From an uncultured Pseudomonadota bacterium (lineage in GTDB: Bacteria > Myxococcota_A > UBA796 > SXON01), in assembly GCA_903885375.1 (NCBI GenBank), contig CAISIK010000081.1, forward strand, positions 1 to 64,000: a stretch of DNA of 64,000 bases, given 5' to 3'. Below the pieces are notes generated by a model, which saw only the letters and a list, made by a program, of their open reading frames with translations, had not been told where the DNA came from and did not search any database. Made by a program: the position numbers and the translations under genes. This document shows positions 1-9,311 of the stretch, in pieces; positions within the stretch are counted from its first letter, which is position 1; each line of letters begins with the position of its first letter.

Positions 1-264
1 CCGGGAGGCGTAGCGGGTAGCCCGCGCGCGGGGGCGGAGGACCGAGGTGCGCTCACGGGACCGCAAATACGGAAACGGCGCGGTGCGCGGCCAAGGTGGC
101 GGGGTGCGTGCTCGGTGAGAGCGTTCATCCTTCCTGTCCGCGCGCGCCGACGCCGCAGTGAACGCGGCCCTCGACTTTTGGATCGCCCCCGCGCCGCGAG
201 GGCCGGCGACGCGCGCCCACCCCGAGGTGGGGCGAACGGCCCTCGCCCAACCCGCCCAACCCGC
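1..264. other. left-edge sequence without a recognisable gene
   Basis: This stretch lies downstream of the minus-strand DUF1552 gene, which stops at 265. Reading frames that cross it give only Arg/Pro/Ala-rich translations typical of G+C-rich non-coding or antisense DNA. The segment at 236-272 is a run of cccgcccaacc-like short repeats. No RNA gene or convincing stem was seen. The 3' end of a neighbouring gene outside the window cannot be excluded. Confidence 0.4.
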
Positions 265-1596
265 TCAGCCCGACATCATCACGTCGAGGAGGCCGCCTTC
301 GAGGCTCTCGTCGCCGAAGCGGGTGATGGGCTCGCCGGTGGCGGTGCGGTGGCCGGTGGCGGTGAGGAGCGTGGCGAGGACGCGGTCGTGCGTGACGTTG
401 CCGGCATCGACGTAGCGGCCCTGGCAGAGGGTGCCATCCCCGCCGCCCGCGATGACCCAGGGAATCTGGTCGTAGCGGTGCGAGCCGGTGGACACGTCGC
501 TCACGAAGACCACCACGGAGCGGTCGAGCATGTCGGAATCGTCGAGCCGGTCGAGGAGGTAGCGGAAGACGCCGAGGTGGAGCCGGTTCACGCCGAGGTG
601 CATCTCCTGCTGGGAGGCGAACTGGCCGAGCTTGGCCTCATCGATCGAGCGGTGGCTCACACTGTGGTAGGCCGGACAAATCTGGCCGTTGATGGTGTAG
701 TTGGCGTTGTCGAGCCGGTCGCCAATCTGGAGGGTGACGGCGGAGGCCCTGCCGCTCCGCAGCACGAGCGCGATGAGGTCGCAATGGAGGCGGGCCACGT
801 CGAGGGAGAAGGCGTCGAGCGTGGAGTTGCCGGCGGAATCCTCCATGGCCGCCTCGATCTCCTCGGAGAGGCGGGCGGTCATCAGCTCGAAGTCGCGCAC
901 GCTGTCGGTGTGCTGCTCCAGGCGCACCTTGTCGGCGGCGGAGAGGCGGGGGCTGGCCGAGAGCGCCGCGAGCCGGGCGAGGATGAGCTCGTTCACGGGC
1001 GCGCGCATCTCGCTGCCGCCATCGGCCCCGGTGAGCCGACGGTAGACCGACCACGGGTCGCTCTCGGCGCCGCGGAGCTGCATCGGGCCGCGGTAGGAGA
1101 GCACCTCTTCGCCGTAGTCATCCCGCCGGCCGGCGTAGAGCGTGAGCGGCTCGCCGTTGTTCACGTTGCTCTGGCGGGCCACCCAGTTGTCGATGGACTC
1201 GCCGAGGGCGTAGGTCATCACCGAGTCGGTGGATGGGCTGACCCGCGCGGCCGTGAGGAGCTGGTTGCCGCCCCCGGAGTGGGCCTCATGGGTGGCGGCG
1301 AAGGGGAAGCGCGTGCCGCGCACGAGCAGGAGCCGGTCGGCGTAGTCGGCCAGCTCGGAGATGCCGCGGTCGGCATCCCGCTCGCGGAGGAGCGACGACG
1401 TGAGCGCGCCGAGCTGGGTGGGCCAGAAGCGCTCGGGCTCCTCCCCATCGGCCTGCGCCACCCCGCTCGCGGCCCGGACCACCACCAGCGGATGCCCCGA
1501 CGCCTCGCCCGCGCAGCCCTGGAGCGAGCCGAGAAACGGGAGGGGGAGCGCGGCTGCGGAAGCCCGCAAGAAGTCGCGCCGGGTGGCGGATCGCAT
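265..1596 (-). CDS. DUF1552 family secreted protein, Tat signal
   Basis: A 443-residue protein that opens with a twin-arginine-type signal (TRRDFLRASAAALPLPFLG) and continues with the DUF1552 pattern: an early segment on a rejected or resolved ceremony-like GTRF motif, THEAHSGGGN near residue 105, and a C-terminal part resembling alkaline phosphatase/sulfatase-like folds (VVVFVSDVSTGSHRYDQIPWVIAGG). The family function is unknown; it is common in Planctomycetes and Myxococcota, nearly always beside a DUF1592-type protein, as here, where the partner starts divergently 36 bp away. Export through Tat suggests that it folds, perhaps with a metal, before leaving the cytoplasm. The ATG at 1596 is chosen because the signal follows at once. 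Identification as DUF1552 is firm; the function is not inferred. Confidence 0.88.
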   Translation of the reverse strand: MRSATRRDFLRASAAALPLPFLGSLQGCAGEASGHPLVVVRAASGVAQADGEEPERFWPTQLGALTSSLLRERDADRGISELADYADRLLLVRGTRFPFAATHEAHSGGGNQLLTAARVSPSTDSVMTYALGESIDNWVARQSNVNNGEPLTLYAGRRDDYGEEVLSYRGPMQLRGAESDPWSVYRRLTGADGGSEMRAPVNELILARLAALSASPRLSAADKVRLEQHTDSVRDFELMTARLSEEIEAAMEDSAGNSTLDAFSLDVARLHCDLIALVLRSGRASAVTLQIGDRLDNANYTINGQICPAYHSVSHRSIDEAKLGQFASQQEMHLGVNRLHLGVFRYLLDRLDDSDMLDRSVVVFVSDVSTGSHRYDQIPWVIAGGGDGTLCQGRYVDAGNVTHDRVLATLLTATGHRTATGEPITRFGDESLEGGLLDVMMSG

Positions 1597-1616
1597 GGCA
1601 GAGTCTAACCGTCACC

Positions 1617-1624
1617 GATTAGGT
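1617..1624 (+). promoter_or_regulatory. putative -10 box for a leaderless GTG start
   Basis: GATTAGGT ends 7 nt before the GTG at 1632. An in-frame TAG at 1620-1622 lies inside it, so the gene cannot start upstream. The distance matches a -10 element whose transcript would begin at or next to the start codon. No good -35 box was seen. Confidence 0.35.
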
Positions 1625-1631
1625 CCGCGCC

Positions 1632-3230
1632 GTGCTGCTCTTCCTCACGCTCGCCTGCGAGTCGGCCGAAGCCCCGGCATCGGCTTCGCCCGCGCGGCTC
1701 GTGCGGCTCACCCACAGCCAGTGGGAGCGCACCACCGCCGATCTGCTCGGCCTCACCGAGCCCACCGGCTTCTCCGAAGGCTTCGTCCCCGACGCCACCA
1801 CCTCCACCTTCGACAACGACGCCGAAGGTCTCACGGTGAGCGACACGCTCTGGCAGCAGTACCAGTCCGCCGCCGAGAGCCTCGCCGAGCGCGTGGTGGG
1901 CGACAACGCGCTGTACGCCGCGCTGGTGCCCACGCCCCGCACCTCGCCCGAGGCCGGCTGGGCCGAGCGGGATGCCTGGCTGGCCAGCTTCGGTCGCCGT
2001 GCGTTTCGTCGCCCGCTCACCGGCGCCGAACTGGAGTCGTTCAAGGCCATCTTCGAGCGGGGCGCCGCCGCCTACGACTCGGGCGATGCTTTCACGGATG
2101 GCGTGCGCGCCAGCCTCGTGGCCTTCCTGCAGTCGCCCGACTTCGTGTACCGGGTGGAGGGGCTCGATGCCGCGGTCCACCAGACCGAGCTCGACGACTG
2201 GGCGCTCGCCGCCCGCCTCTCCTACGGGCTGTGGAACACCATGCCCGACGAGGCCCTGTTCGAAGCCGCCGAGGCAGGCTTCACGGAGGCCACCCTCGCG
2301 GAGCAGGTGGCGCGCCTGCTTGCCGCGCCCGAAGCGCACGACACGTTCCTGGACCTGCACCGGCAGCTCCTCCACGTGGACAGCTACCGCAACATCCCGC
2401 GCGAGTTCGTTTCGTACGAGGACTACTCGCTCACCGAGTCGGGCGCGATGGAGGCTGAGGTGTACGCCTTCACCGACCACGTGGTCTTCGGGGGCGGCAC
2501 CATCGCCGACCTCTTCACCAGCCGGGAAACCTTCGTGGATGCCCAGGTGGCCGCCCGGTACGGCATCGAGGGTGTGGAGGGCGTGGGCGCCGACGCACTC
2601 ACCCCCGTGCAGCTCGACCCCACGCAGCGCGCCGGCCTCCTCACGATGCCGGGGTTCCTGAAGTGGGAGGCGAGCGAAACGGAGGAGAACCTCATCCGGC
2701 GCGGCGCCTTCGTGAACGAGACCTTCCTGTGCGCCAGCCTGCCGCCCCCCCCCTCCACGGCCACGCCCCTGCCCGAGCCGGAGCCGGGCGGCTCGCTGCG
2801 CGAGCGGATCGAGGCGCACACCTCGGGCTGCGGCGGCAGCTGCCACAACGAGCTCATCAACCCCGTCGGCTACGCCTTCGGCAACTACGACGAGAACGGC
2901 GAGTGGCAGACCTACGAGGTGCCGGCGCTGGTGGGCGGCCTCTTCGGCGATGCCCCCATCGATGCGAGCGCGGCGTACACCTTCGAGGATGGCGTGGTGC
3001 CGTTCCAGAACGCGGTGGAGCTGGCCGAGGTGATGGCCGCCCGCCCGGAGGTGCACCGCTGTTACGCCTCGCACCTCCTCGCCTGGCTCGAATCGCGCAC
3101 CCCCGACGGCGAGGATGAGGCCCGCATAGAAGCGCTGGCCGAGGCCTCGATGGGCGGGCGCTCCGTGCTGGGGCTCGTGAACGACATCATCACGGACCCG
3201 GCTTTTCGGGGGCTCGCGGCCACGGAGTGA
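1632..3230 (+). CDS. DUF1592/DUF1588 family secreted lipoprotein
   Basis: A 532-residue protein of the DUF1587-DUF1595-DUF1592-DUF1588-DUF1585 family. By eye the order is DUF1587 around 20-85 (LTHSQWERTTADLLGL), DUF1595 around 115-175 (FGRRAFRRPLTGAELESF), DUF1592 around 190-320, DUF1588 around 330-430 and DUF1585 to the end. DUF1588 usually holds a CxxCH haem-like motif; here the sequence is CGGSCH, i.e. CxxxCH. The signal is very short: nine residues up to Cys9 (LTLAC), with no positive charge. The GTG start is forced by an in-frame TAG at 1620-1622. It lies divergently next to its usual DUF1552 partner. The biochemical role of the family is unknown. Confidence 0.88.
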   Translation: MLLFLTLACESAEAPASASPARLVRLTHSQWERTTADLLGLTEPTGFSEGFVPDATTSTFDNDAEGLTVSDTLWQQYQSAAESLAERVVGDNALYAALVPTPRTSPEAGWAERDAWLASFGRRAFRRPLTGAELESFKAIFERGAAAYDSGDAFTDGVRASLVAFLQSPDFVYRVEGLDAAVHQTELDDWALAARLSYGLWNTMPDEALFEAAEAGFTEATLAEQVARLLAAPEAHDTFLDLHRQLLHVDSYRNIPREFVSYEDYSLTESGAMEAEVYAFTDHVVFGGGTIADLFTSRETFVDAQVAARYGIEGVEGVGADALTPVQLDPTQRAGLLTMPGFLKWEASETEENLIRRGAFVNETFLCASLPPPPSTATPLPEPEPGGSLRERIEAHTSGCGGSCHNELINPVGYAFGNYDENGEWQTYEVPALVGGLFGDAPIDASAAYTFEDGVVPFQNAVELAEVMAARPEVHRCYASHLLAWLESRTPDGEDEARIEALAEASMGGRSVLGLVNDIITDPAFRGLAATE

Positions 3231-3275
3231 GTGCGGGGGGCGCCCCCGGATTACGCCCCCGGGCGAGGAGCCAAC

Positions 3276-4502
3276 GTGAGCCAATCCCCCCGTGCCGCCC
3301 AGGGAGCCACCTTCGCAGTGGTGGTGCTCACCTCCATGAACCTGCTGAACTACCTCGACCGCTTCGTGCCGAGCGCGGTGAAGGAGCTCTTCAAGGAGGA
3401 CCTCGGGCTCACCGACGCGCAGACGAGCTGGCCGCTGACCGCGTTCATCGTGGTCTACATGATCACGAGCCCCATGTTCGGGGCGCTCGCCGACCGCTGG
3501 CCGCGCAAGGTGCTCATCGCGGGTGGCGTGGCGTTGTGGTCGGTCGCCACCGCGGGCGCCGCGCTGGCCACGGGGTTCTGGAGCTTCCTGTTCGCCCGCT
3601 CGCTCGTGGGCGTGGGCGAGGCGGCGTACGCCACCCTCGCGCCACCCCTCCTCTCCGACTTCTTCCCGCCGGAGCGGCGCAACCGCGTGCTCACCTTCTT
3701 CTACGTGGCCATCCCCGTGGGCGCGGCGCTGGGCTTCGGCCTCGGGGGGTTCATCGGCAAGGAGCTCGGCTGGCGCGCCGCGTTCCTCATCTGCGGCCTC
3801 CCGGGCCTGCTCGCCGCCGGGCTCGCGCTGCGCATCCAGGACCCGGGCCGCGGCGCCTGGGATGCCGCCCCCACCGGGAAGACGGCGAACTGGGCCGAGG
3901 CGCTCCGGCTCCTCGCCGCCAACCCCCGCTTCGTCTACGCCGTGGCGGGCTACACGGCGGTCACCTGGGCGGCCGGCGGCATGGCGGACTGGTTCCCGAC
4001 CTACCTCGTGCGCAACCGCGGCATGAGCCTCGCGGAGGCCGGCACGCTCATCGGCGCCGTGACCGTGGCCGGCGGCCTCGGCGGCACCGCCATGGGCGGC
4101 TGGCTGGCCGACCGCCTCGCCGGCCGCACGCGGAACGCCTACCTCGCGCTCTCCGCCGTCTCGATGGTGCCCGCCGCCGTGTTCGCCGGCCTCGCCCTCG
4201 CCGTGCCCGCCGGGCCCGGCGTGGCCGTTTGCATGTTCCTCTCGCAGTTCTTCCTGTGGTTCTACAACGGGCCCATCAACACGATCATCGCCAACGCCGT
4301 GGCCCCGGAGCTCCGCGCCCGCGCCTTCGCCGTGTCGATCTTCGCCATCCACATCCTCGGCGATGCGGTGTCGCCCACCATCATCGGGGCGATCTCCGAC
4401 AGCTCCGAGCTCCTCTACGGCGTGGCGCTCGTGCCGGTCTTCATGGCCATCGGCGCGGTGATCTGGGCCATCGGCTGGCGTCGGCTGCCGGAGCCCGCCT
4501 GA
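3276..4502 (+). CDS. MFS transporter, Spinster-like
   Basis: A major facilitator of about 408 residues and 12 predicted membrane segments. The first helix carries MNLLNYLDRFVPSAV, followed by GALADRWPRK between helices 2 and 3 (the MFS motif A region), RSLVGVGEAAYATLAPP in helix 4 and DFFPPERRNRVL. This combination is typical of the Spns/Spinster subfamily, whose animal members export sphingosine-phosphate or lysolipids; the bacterial substrate is unknown. The reading frame is open from GTG 3231, but the GTG at 3276 is preferred because GAGGAG sits 5 nt before it and the MFS homology begins soon after. It is followed after 16 bp by a lysophospholipid-type acyltransferase, so a role in lysolipid traffic is possible but is inference. 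Confidence 0.85.
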   Translation: MSQSPRAAQGATFAVVVLTSMNLLNYLDRFVPSAVKELFKEDLGLTDAQTSWPLTAFIVVYMITSPMFGALADRWPRKVLIAGGVALWSVATAGAALATGFWSFLFARSLVGVGEAAYATLAPPLLSDFFPPERRNRVLTFFYVAIPVGAALGFGLGGFIGKELGWRAAFLICGLPGLLAAGLALRIQDPGRGAWDAAPTGKTANWAEALRLLAANPRFVYAVAGYTAVTWAAGGMADWFPTYLVRNRGMSLAEAGTLIGAVTVAGGLGGTAMGGWLADRLAGRTRNAYLALSAVSMVPAAVFAGLALAVPAGPGVAVCMFLSQFFLWFYNGPINTIIANAVAPELRARAFAVSIFAIHILGDAVSPTIIGAISDSSELLYGVALVPVFMAIGAVIWAIGWRRLPEPA

Positions 4503-4518
4503 GCCGGGCGGAGCGCGC

Positions 4519-5802
4519 ATGTCCGCGTTGATCCGCGCCTGGGCCCTCGGGCTGGTGCGCCTGTTCTACCCCGTCCGCATCGTGTCGGGCCGCGAGCGGA
4601 TTCCGCAGGCGGGGCCGGTGATCGTGGTGGCGAACCACCCGAACGGCCTGCTCGACCCGCTGCTGGTGCGCCTCGCCGTGGGCCAGCCCGTGGCCTTCCT
4701 CGCCAAGAGCACGTTCTGGCAGAACCCCTTCTTCCGGGTGTGCATGGAGGCCTTCTCGGCCCTGCCCGCCTACCGCGCGCACGAGGCCGACACCTCGCGC
4801 AACGAGGAGACCTTCGCCGCCGCCGCGGCGCTCCTGCGCGCCGGCGGCTGGATGGCGCTGTTTCCGGAGGGCAAGTCGCACGACGCCACCACGCTGCAGC
4901 CGCTGAAGACGGGCGCCGCGCGGATCGCGTTCGCCGCCGTCTCTGCGGGCGCGGCGGTGCAGGTGCTCCCCGTGGGGCTCCTGTACGCGGACAAGGAGAT
5001 CTTCCGGTCCGCGGTGGTGGTGGCGGTGGGCGAGCCCTTCGCCGTGACGCCGGGTGCGCCGGAGGACCGCGACGCCGTACGCGCGCTCACGGACCAGATC
5101 GCCGAGCGCCTCGCCGACGTGGTGCTCCAGGCGGAGGACGCCACCCTCTGGCGCGCTTTCCTCGCCGTGGCCCACTGGACCGGCGCCGCCGACCTCGACG
5201 CCCGCGAGGCCCGCGCGCGCCAGCTCGCCGCGCGCTGGCGCGAGCTCCTCGCCACCGCCCCCGACACCGCCGAGTCGCTGTCCATCACCGTGCGCCGATA
5301 CGCCCGCGCGCTGGAATCGGTGGGCGTGCGCGACCCCTTCACGCTCGAAACCGCCGTGCCGGGCCACGAGCTCCGCGGCCTCGGCGCCCTCGTGCTGCTC
5401 GCGCCCGCGGCGCTCCTCGGTGCGGCGCTGGCCTGGCTGCCCTACCGCGCCGTCCGCCCCGCCGCGATCGCCCTGAGCCGCGGCCACGCCGACATCGTGG
5501 GCACGATCAAGCTCCTGCTCGGCTTCGTGGTGCTCGCCGCCACGTACTGCGCCTGGGCGGCGCTCGCGGCCGGTCTCGCGTGGGGCGCCGGCGCGCCGGC
5601 CGCGGCGGGCGCCGCCCTCGGCGCGCTCGTCCTTGGCCCCCTCTCCGGCCTCGCCGCCCTCCGCTTCGACGAGCGCCTCGCCCTGCGCCGGGAGGCGCTC
5701 CACGGCATCTCCCTCCGCCTCTTCCGCCCCCGCCTCACCCTCGCGCTGGCCGAACGTCGTCAGGAGCTCACCCGCGCGGTGCTGGCGGCGCTCGAGGGGT
5801 GA
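4519..5802 (+). CDS. PlsC-like 1-acyl-glycerol-phosphate acyltransferase family protein
   Basis: A 427-residue glycerolipid acyltransferase. NHPNGLLDP near residue 35 is the catalytic His/Asp block in the spacing seen in the Gpt2/Sct1-like branch, and FPEGKSHD near residue 115 is the substrate-binding block. The C-terminal half adds hydrophobic segments (around 285-310 and 330-365) that simple PlsC proteins lack. The reaction should be transfer of an acyl chain to glycerol-3-phosphate or lysophosphatidate at the inner membrane. It lies 16 bp after the Spinster-like transporter and is probably cotranscribed with it. Whether it acts at sn-1 or sn-2 cannot be read from the sequence. Confidence 0.83.
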   Translation: MSALIRAWALGLVRLFYPVRIVSGRERIPQAGPVIVVANHPNGLLDPLLVRLAVGQPVAFLAKSTFWQNPFFRVCMEAFSALPAYRAHEADTSRNEETFAAAAALLRAGGWMALFPEGKSHDATTLQPLKTGAARIAFAAVSAGAAVQVLPVGLLYADKEIFRSAVVVAVGEPFAVTPGAPEDRDAVRALTDQIAERLADVVLQAEDATLWRAFLAVAHWTGAADLDAREARARQLAARWRELLATAPDTAESLSITVRRYARALESVGVRDPFTLETAVPGHELRGLGALVLLAPAALLGAALAWLPYRAVRPAAIALSRGHADIVGTIKLLLGFVVLAATYCAWAALAAGLAWGAGAPAAAGAALGALVLGPLSGLAALRFDERLALRREALHGISLRLFRPRLTLALAERRQELTRAVLAALEG

Positions 5803-5806
5803 CGGC

Positions 5807-5814
5807 GCTACCTT
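5807..5814 (+). promoter_or_regulatory. putative -10 box for a leaderless GTG start
   Basis: GCTACCTT ends exactly 6 nt before the GTG at 5821 and lies just after the stop of the preceding acyltransferase gene. There is no Shine-Dalgarno other than the spacer GCGGGG. The same box and spacing occur before 25432, 30410, 54516 and, on the minus strand, 60555. Confidence 0.4.
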
Positions 5815-5820
5815 GCGGGG

Positions 5821-7323
5821 GTGCTCCTCCTCTGCGCCCTCGTTCACGCCGGCGAAGTCTCGATCCCGCTGACCGGCACGGTTCCCGACGACGGCCTCGA
5901 TCACTTCTTCCTCCCTTTCGAGGTGCCGGCCGGCATCGAGGAGCTCGAGGTGCGGCACGCGGCCGGCGAAGGCGACAACGTGCTCGACTGGGGGCTCGAC
6001 GGCCCCGACGGCTTCGTGGGCTGGGGCGGCGGCAACACCGAGCCCGCCGTGGTGAACGCCGAGGCGGCCAGCCGCAGCTACCTCCCCACGCCGCTCACGC
6101 CGGGCACGTGGTCGGTGGTCGTGGGCAAGGCGGGTATCGTGGAGCCCCCGGGCACGTACGCGGTGGAGGTGATCCTGCGTGACGAGGCCACGCTCCCCGC
6201 GCAGCCCGAGCGCCAGCCCTACACCGCCGCCCCCGCCCTCCGCACCGGCCCCGGCTGGTTCGCGGGCGACCTCCACGTGCACAGCCGCGAGAGCGGCGAC
6301 GCCTCGCCCACCATCGACGAGATCGCCACCTTCGCCGACAGCGTCGGCCTCGACTTCGTGGTGTTCAGCGACCACAACACCATCTCGCAGAACGAGTTCC
6401 TGGTGGATGCGCAGGGGCGGTTCCCCGACCTCCTCCTCCTGCCCGGCATCGAGTTCACCTCCTACTCCGGGCACGCCGGCGCCACCGGGGCCACCCGCTG
6501 GGTGGACCACCGGCTCGGCCAGCCGGGCGCAACCATGGAGGCCGCGGCCGCCGCCATCCACGCGCAGGAGGCCCTCCTCGTGGTGAACCACCCCACCCTC
6601 CAGCTCGGTGACGCCTGCATCGGCTGCGCCTGGGAGGCCGAGCTCGCCCCCGAGGAGATCGACGCCGTCGAGGTGCTCACCGGCGGCTGGTCGCCGGTGG
6701 GGCAGCTCTTCTTCGCAGGCACGGTGGGGCTCTGGGAGTCCTGGCTTGATGAAGGCGCGCGCATCGCGGCGGTGGGCGGCAGCGACGATCACACCGGCGG
6801 GGCCGCGCCCGGCAGCCGGGACAGCCCGCTCGGCAGCCCCACCACGATGGTGTGGGCCGAGGAGCTCTCGGCGGCAGCGCTCCTCGACGGGATGCGCGCG
6901 GGGCTCACGGTCGTAAAACTCCAGGGCCCGGACGACCCCATGGTGGAGCTGTGGCCCTCCACGGGGAGCCGCACGCTGGCCGACACGCCCGACGACATCC
7001 CCTGGACGGCCACCGTGACGGGGGGCACGGGCGCCGTTCTACAGTGGGTGGTGGATGGGGAGACGGCAGGCAGCGCGGTGGTGGACGCCGATCCCTTCCT
7101 CGACACCCGCAGCTTCGATGCATCGGCCAGCGGCTTGCGCGTTCGCGTGGTGCTCCTCGTGGACGGGGCGGAGCGCGTGGTGACGTCGTACCGGTGGCTG
7201 GAGGATGCCGCCCAGCCAACCGAAGAGGGGTGCGGGTGCGGCGGCGGCGATGAGGCGGGCGCCGGCGTGCTCGGGGCGGCGCTCCTGGCCTGGCGCCGCC
7301 GGCGCCTCGCGAGGGGGCGGTAG
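5821..7323 (+). CDS. PHP-domain phosphoesterase with MYXO-CTERM-like sorting tail
   Basis: A 500-residue secreted protein. After a short uncharged signal (LLLCALVHAG) there is a beta-rich domain to about residue 140, then a PHP metal-dependent hydrolase domain: GDLHVHS (first metal His pair), VVFSDHN, LLPGIEFT, LVVNHP and GGSDDH supply the expected metal ligands. After another beta-rich segment the protein ends with GCGCGGGDE, a hydrophobic stretch and WRRRRLARGR. This is the Cys-rich, hydrophobic, Arg-rich layout of the MYXO-CTERM surface-sorting tag of Myxococcota. Substrates of secreted PHP proteins of this kind are not known. The stop codon TAG touches a 26-bp repeat that also covers the hisD 3' end 5.5 kb away. 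Confidence 0.85.
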   Translation: MLLLCALVHAGEVSIPLTGTVPDDGLDHFFLPFEVPAGIEELEVRHAAGEGDNVLDWGLDGPDGFVGWGGGNTEPAVVNAEAASRSYLPTPLTPGTWSVVVGKAGIVEPPGTYAVEVILRDEATLPAQPERQPYTAAPALRTGPGWFAGDLHVHSRESGDASPTIDEIATFADSVGLDFVVFSDHNTISQNEFLVDAQGRFPDLLLLPGIEFTSYSGHAGATGATRWVDHRLGQPGATMEAAAAAIHAQEALLVVNHPTLQLGDACIGCAWEAELAPEEIDAVEVLTGGWSPVGQLFFAGTVGLWESWLDEGARIAAVGGSDDHTGGAAPGSRDSPLGSPTTMVWAEELSAAALLDGMRAGLTVVKLQGPDDPMVELWPSTGSRTLADTPDDIPWTATVTGGTGAVLQWVVDGETAGSAVVDADPFLDTRSFDASASGLRVRVVLLVDGAERVVTSYRWLEDAAQPTEEGCGCGGGDEAGAGVLGAALLAWRRRRLARGR

Positions 7324-7348
7324 GGCGCCGTTCGCTCGCGATCAGCCG
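7323..7348. repeat. 26-bp direct repeat, left copy (candidate attachment site)
   Basis: The 26 bp beginning GGGCGCCGTTCGCTCGCGAT recur perfectly and in the same orientation at 12850-12875. This copy begins on the last base of the PHP gene stop codon. The other copy covers the hisD stop codon. A perfect repeat at a gene 3' end on both sides of an accessory segment is the pattern left by site-specific integration, but no integrase was found. Confidence 0.7.
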
Positions 7349-9311
7349 ACCGGAAGGCGCCGGCGACCGCGCGATCGGCGAGCTCTCCGCCGATCAGGTG
7401 CGCTATCGCCACCGGGACGGTGAGCTGGTTCAGGTGCTCGTGGAGATCGCCGATGTGGCGCTGCTCCACGCTACACATCAGCACCCACGGCCCCCCCTCG
7501 ACCGCCGAGCAGGCCGATGCCCCCTTCTCGGCGGGGGCCTTCTCCTCCGCCTCTCCCTCGGTGGGGGGCGGCGCCGGCCCGTCCGCGCCATCGCAGTCCT
7601 GATCGACCCCGTCGGCGAGCAGGTCGGGGGCCCCCGGGTAGGACGCAGCATCCTCGTCGTCGCAATCCCCGTCCGGCACCCCGGTCCCGGCCTCGCCGAG
7701 GTCATCGCAGTCGAGGTCCACGCTCTCGATGAGCCAATTTTCCGGCCGGTACCCGTCGGCGTCCTCATCGCGGTAGCAGGTCTCCCGATCGTCGCAGTCC
7801 TGGTCGACTCCGTCGTCCACGGCCTCGTCCGCCCGTGGCGAGCGTGCGGGGTCGGCGTCGTCGCAGTCCCAGACTGTGTAGGTCAGGGCCTCGCCGACGC
7901 CCGCGCAGTCCTCCGTGGAAAACACCACCGCCGCATCCCTCGGCGCGTAGCCGTCCCCATCGCCGTCGGTGTCCCCGCCGTTGATCACCGCAAGTCCGAA
8001 CAGTTCCAGCCCTTCGTGGGGGCACTCGAGGATGGTCACGCCCGACTCGGTGAGTCCACGCGGCCCACCACGGTAGAAGGCGACGTTTCCGTCAGTGGCG
8101 CCCAAAGACCCGCCCGTCGCCGCGTCCGGGTACCCGTCGGCATCGACGTCACCCACGTCGAAGAGGTGGAGTGCAGCCCCGTAAGCGAACGCATCAAAGG
8201 TCTTGGCGAAGGTTCCGGCGCCGTCAGCTGACCTTCGTGTCCAGGCCCACGCAGGCGAGGGCCACCATGTCCACGGGTGCGTCGAGGCCGAGGTCGGCCC
8301 TCCCGGGACGGTACTGCAGCATGCCGCGGTCGTTGTCTCGGCCGCACAAGTCGGCCAGGCCATCGCCGTTGACATCGCCGAGCCCGCTCGGACGCCAGGC
8401 GTCCGACCCGGTGAGCAGCGTCGCGTTCCGTTGAGGTCCCGCGCTCGACCCGGCGTTCACGACCATGTCCAACGAGCAGGTGTCCATGCGAATCACGTCG
8501 TCCACACCATCTCCGTTGAGGTCCCCGCCGAACACGGCCTCGGCGCACACCCCGAAGGTTCCCAGCAATTGCGGCGTGTCGGCGTCGTCGAAGAGCACCG
8601 TGAACGGGCGTTCGCTGCCCCCCACCACGATCGGGATGACCACCTCGTCGTTTCCGTCCCCATCGAAGTCTCCCGTGAGCGCATGATCAACCGGACTGAA
8701 GTCGCCGTCCCCCACGCCGTCCACGAAGGGGATCTCCTCGAGGCCCGACCCCGTGTCCACCTTGGCTTACGCCAGCCAGTTGCCAAGGACGAACAAGTCG
8801 AGCCGGCCATCCCCGTTGAAGTCCGGGGCCGCGTGCGAGTACACATGCCCGATCATCACCCCCTCGCTGTACTCGGCGTACACCGGGTCCACCAGGACCG
8901 GGAACGTCGCGCCTTCGGTATCTACCCGGAGTCGAACGACCTCTCCAACCACCGTCCAGGACAGCGGTAGGGCGTGCCCGGCTGCGTCGTAGGCGTGGAG
9001 TTGGGGTAGGTCCAGCGTTGGTCTCCCCGACGCACCCGCGCACCGCCTTTGGCCAGCTCCACCGTGGCGCCATCGAACGCGATCTCGATCTCCACCTCCG
9101 ACGCTGCCTCCTCCACAATCCAGGTCTGGATGTCGCGCGCGGCCGTGCGCTCCACGCGCTCGTACACCGGACCCGTTCCCTGCACGGCCACGTCCACGCA
9201 CTGCCCGTCGAGGGAAACGATGACCCGCGGCTCGGGGCGGGAGGAGAGGGCCGGCGCAGGAGCGGCCGACGCGGCAGCGGGAAGCCCGACGAGCACGAGC
9301 AGCGCGCGCAT
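7349..9311 (-). pseudogene. broken FG-GAP/VCBS protein with MopE-like Asp-rich motifs
   Basis: A minus-strand gene begins at ATG 9311 with a good signal peptide (MRALLVLVGLPAAASA) and can be followed to about 7470, but not in one frame. There is a frame change near 9030, an in-frame TAA at 8767-8769 (after VLGNWLA) and another frame change near 8230. Across the breaks the protein continues sensibly: repeated D-x-D/N-x-D-G FG-GAP loops (DFNGDGRLDLF, DVNGDGLADLC, DVDADGYPD), then MopE-like DCDD motifs (VWDCDDADPARSP, DGDCDDEDAASYPGAPD). No stop codon ends the last frame; it runs on through the 26-bp repeat into the antisense of the PHP gene, so the original C terminus is missing. Decay of an imported gene, or several sequencing errors, would both explain it. 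Confidence 0.7.

Noticed and set aside
115-1608. Plus-strand protein-coding gene at the left edge
   Set aside because: It is antisense to the DUF1552 gene, lacks motifs and has a Val/Ala/His-rich translation typical of antisense frames.
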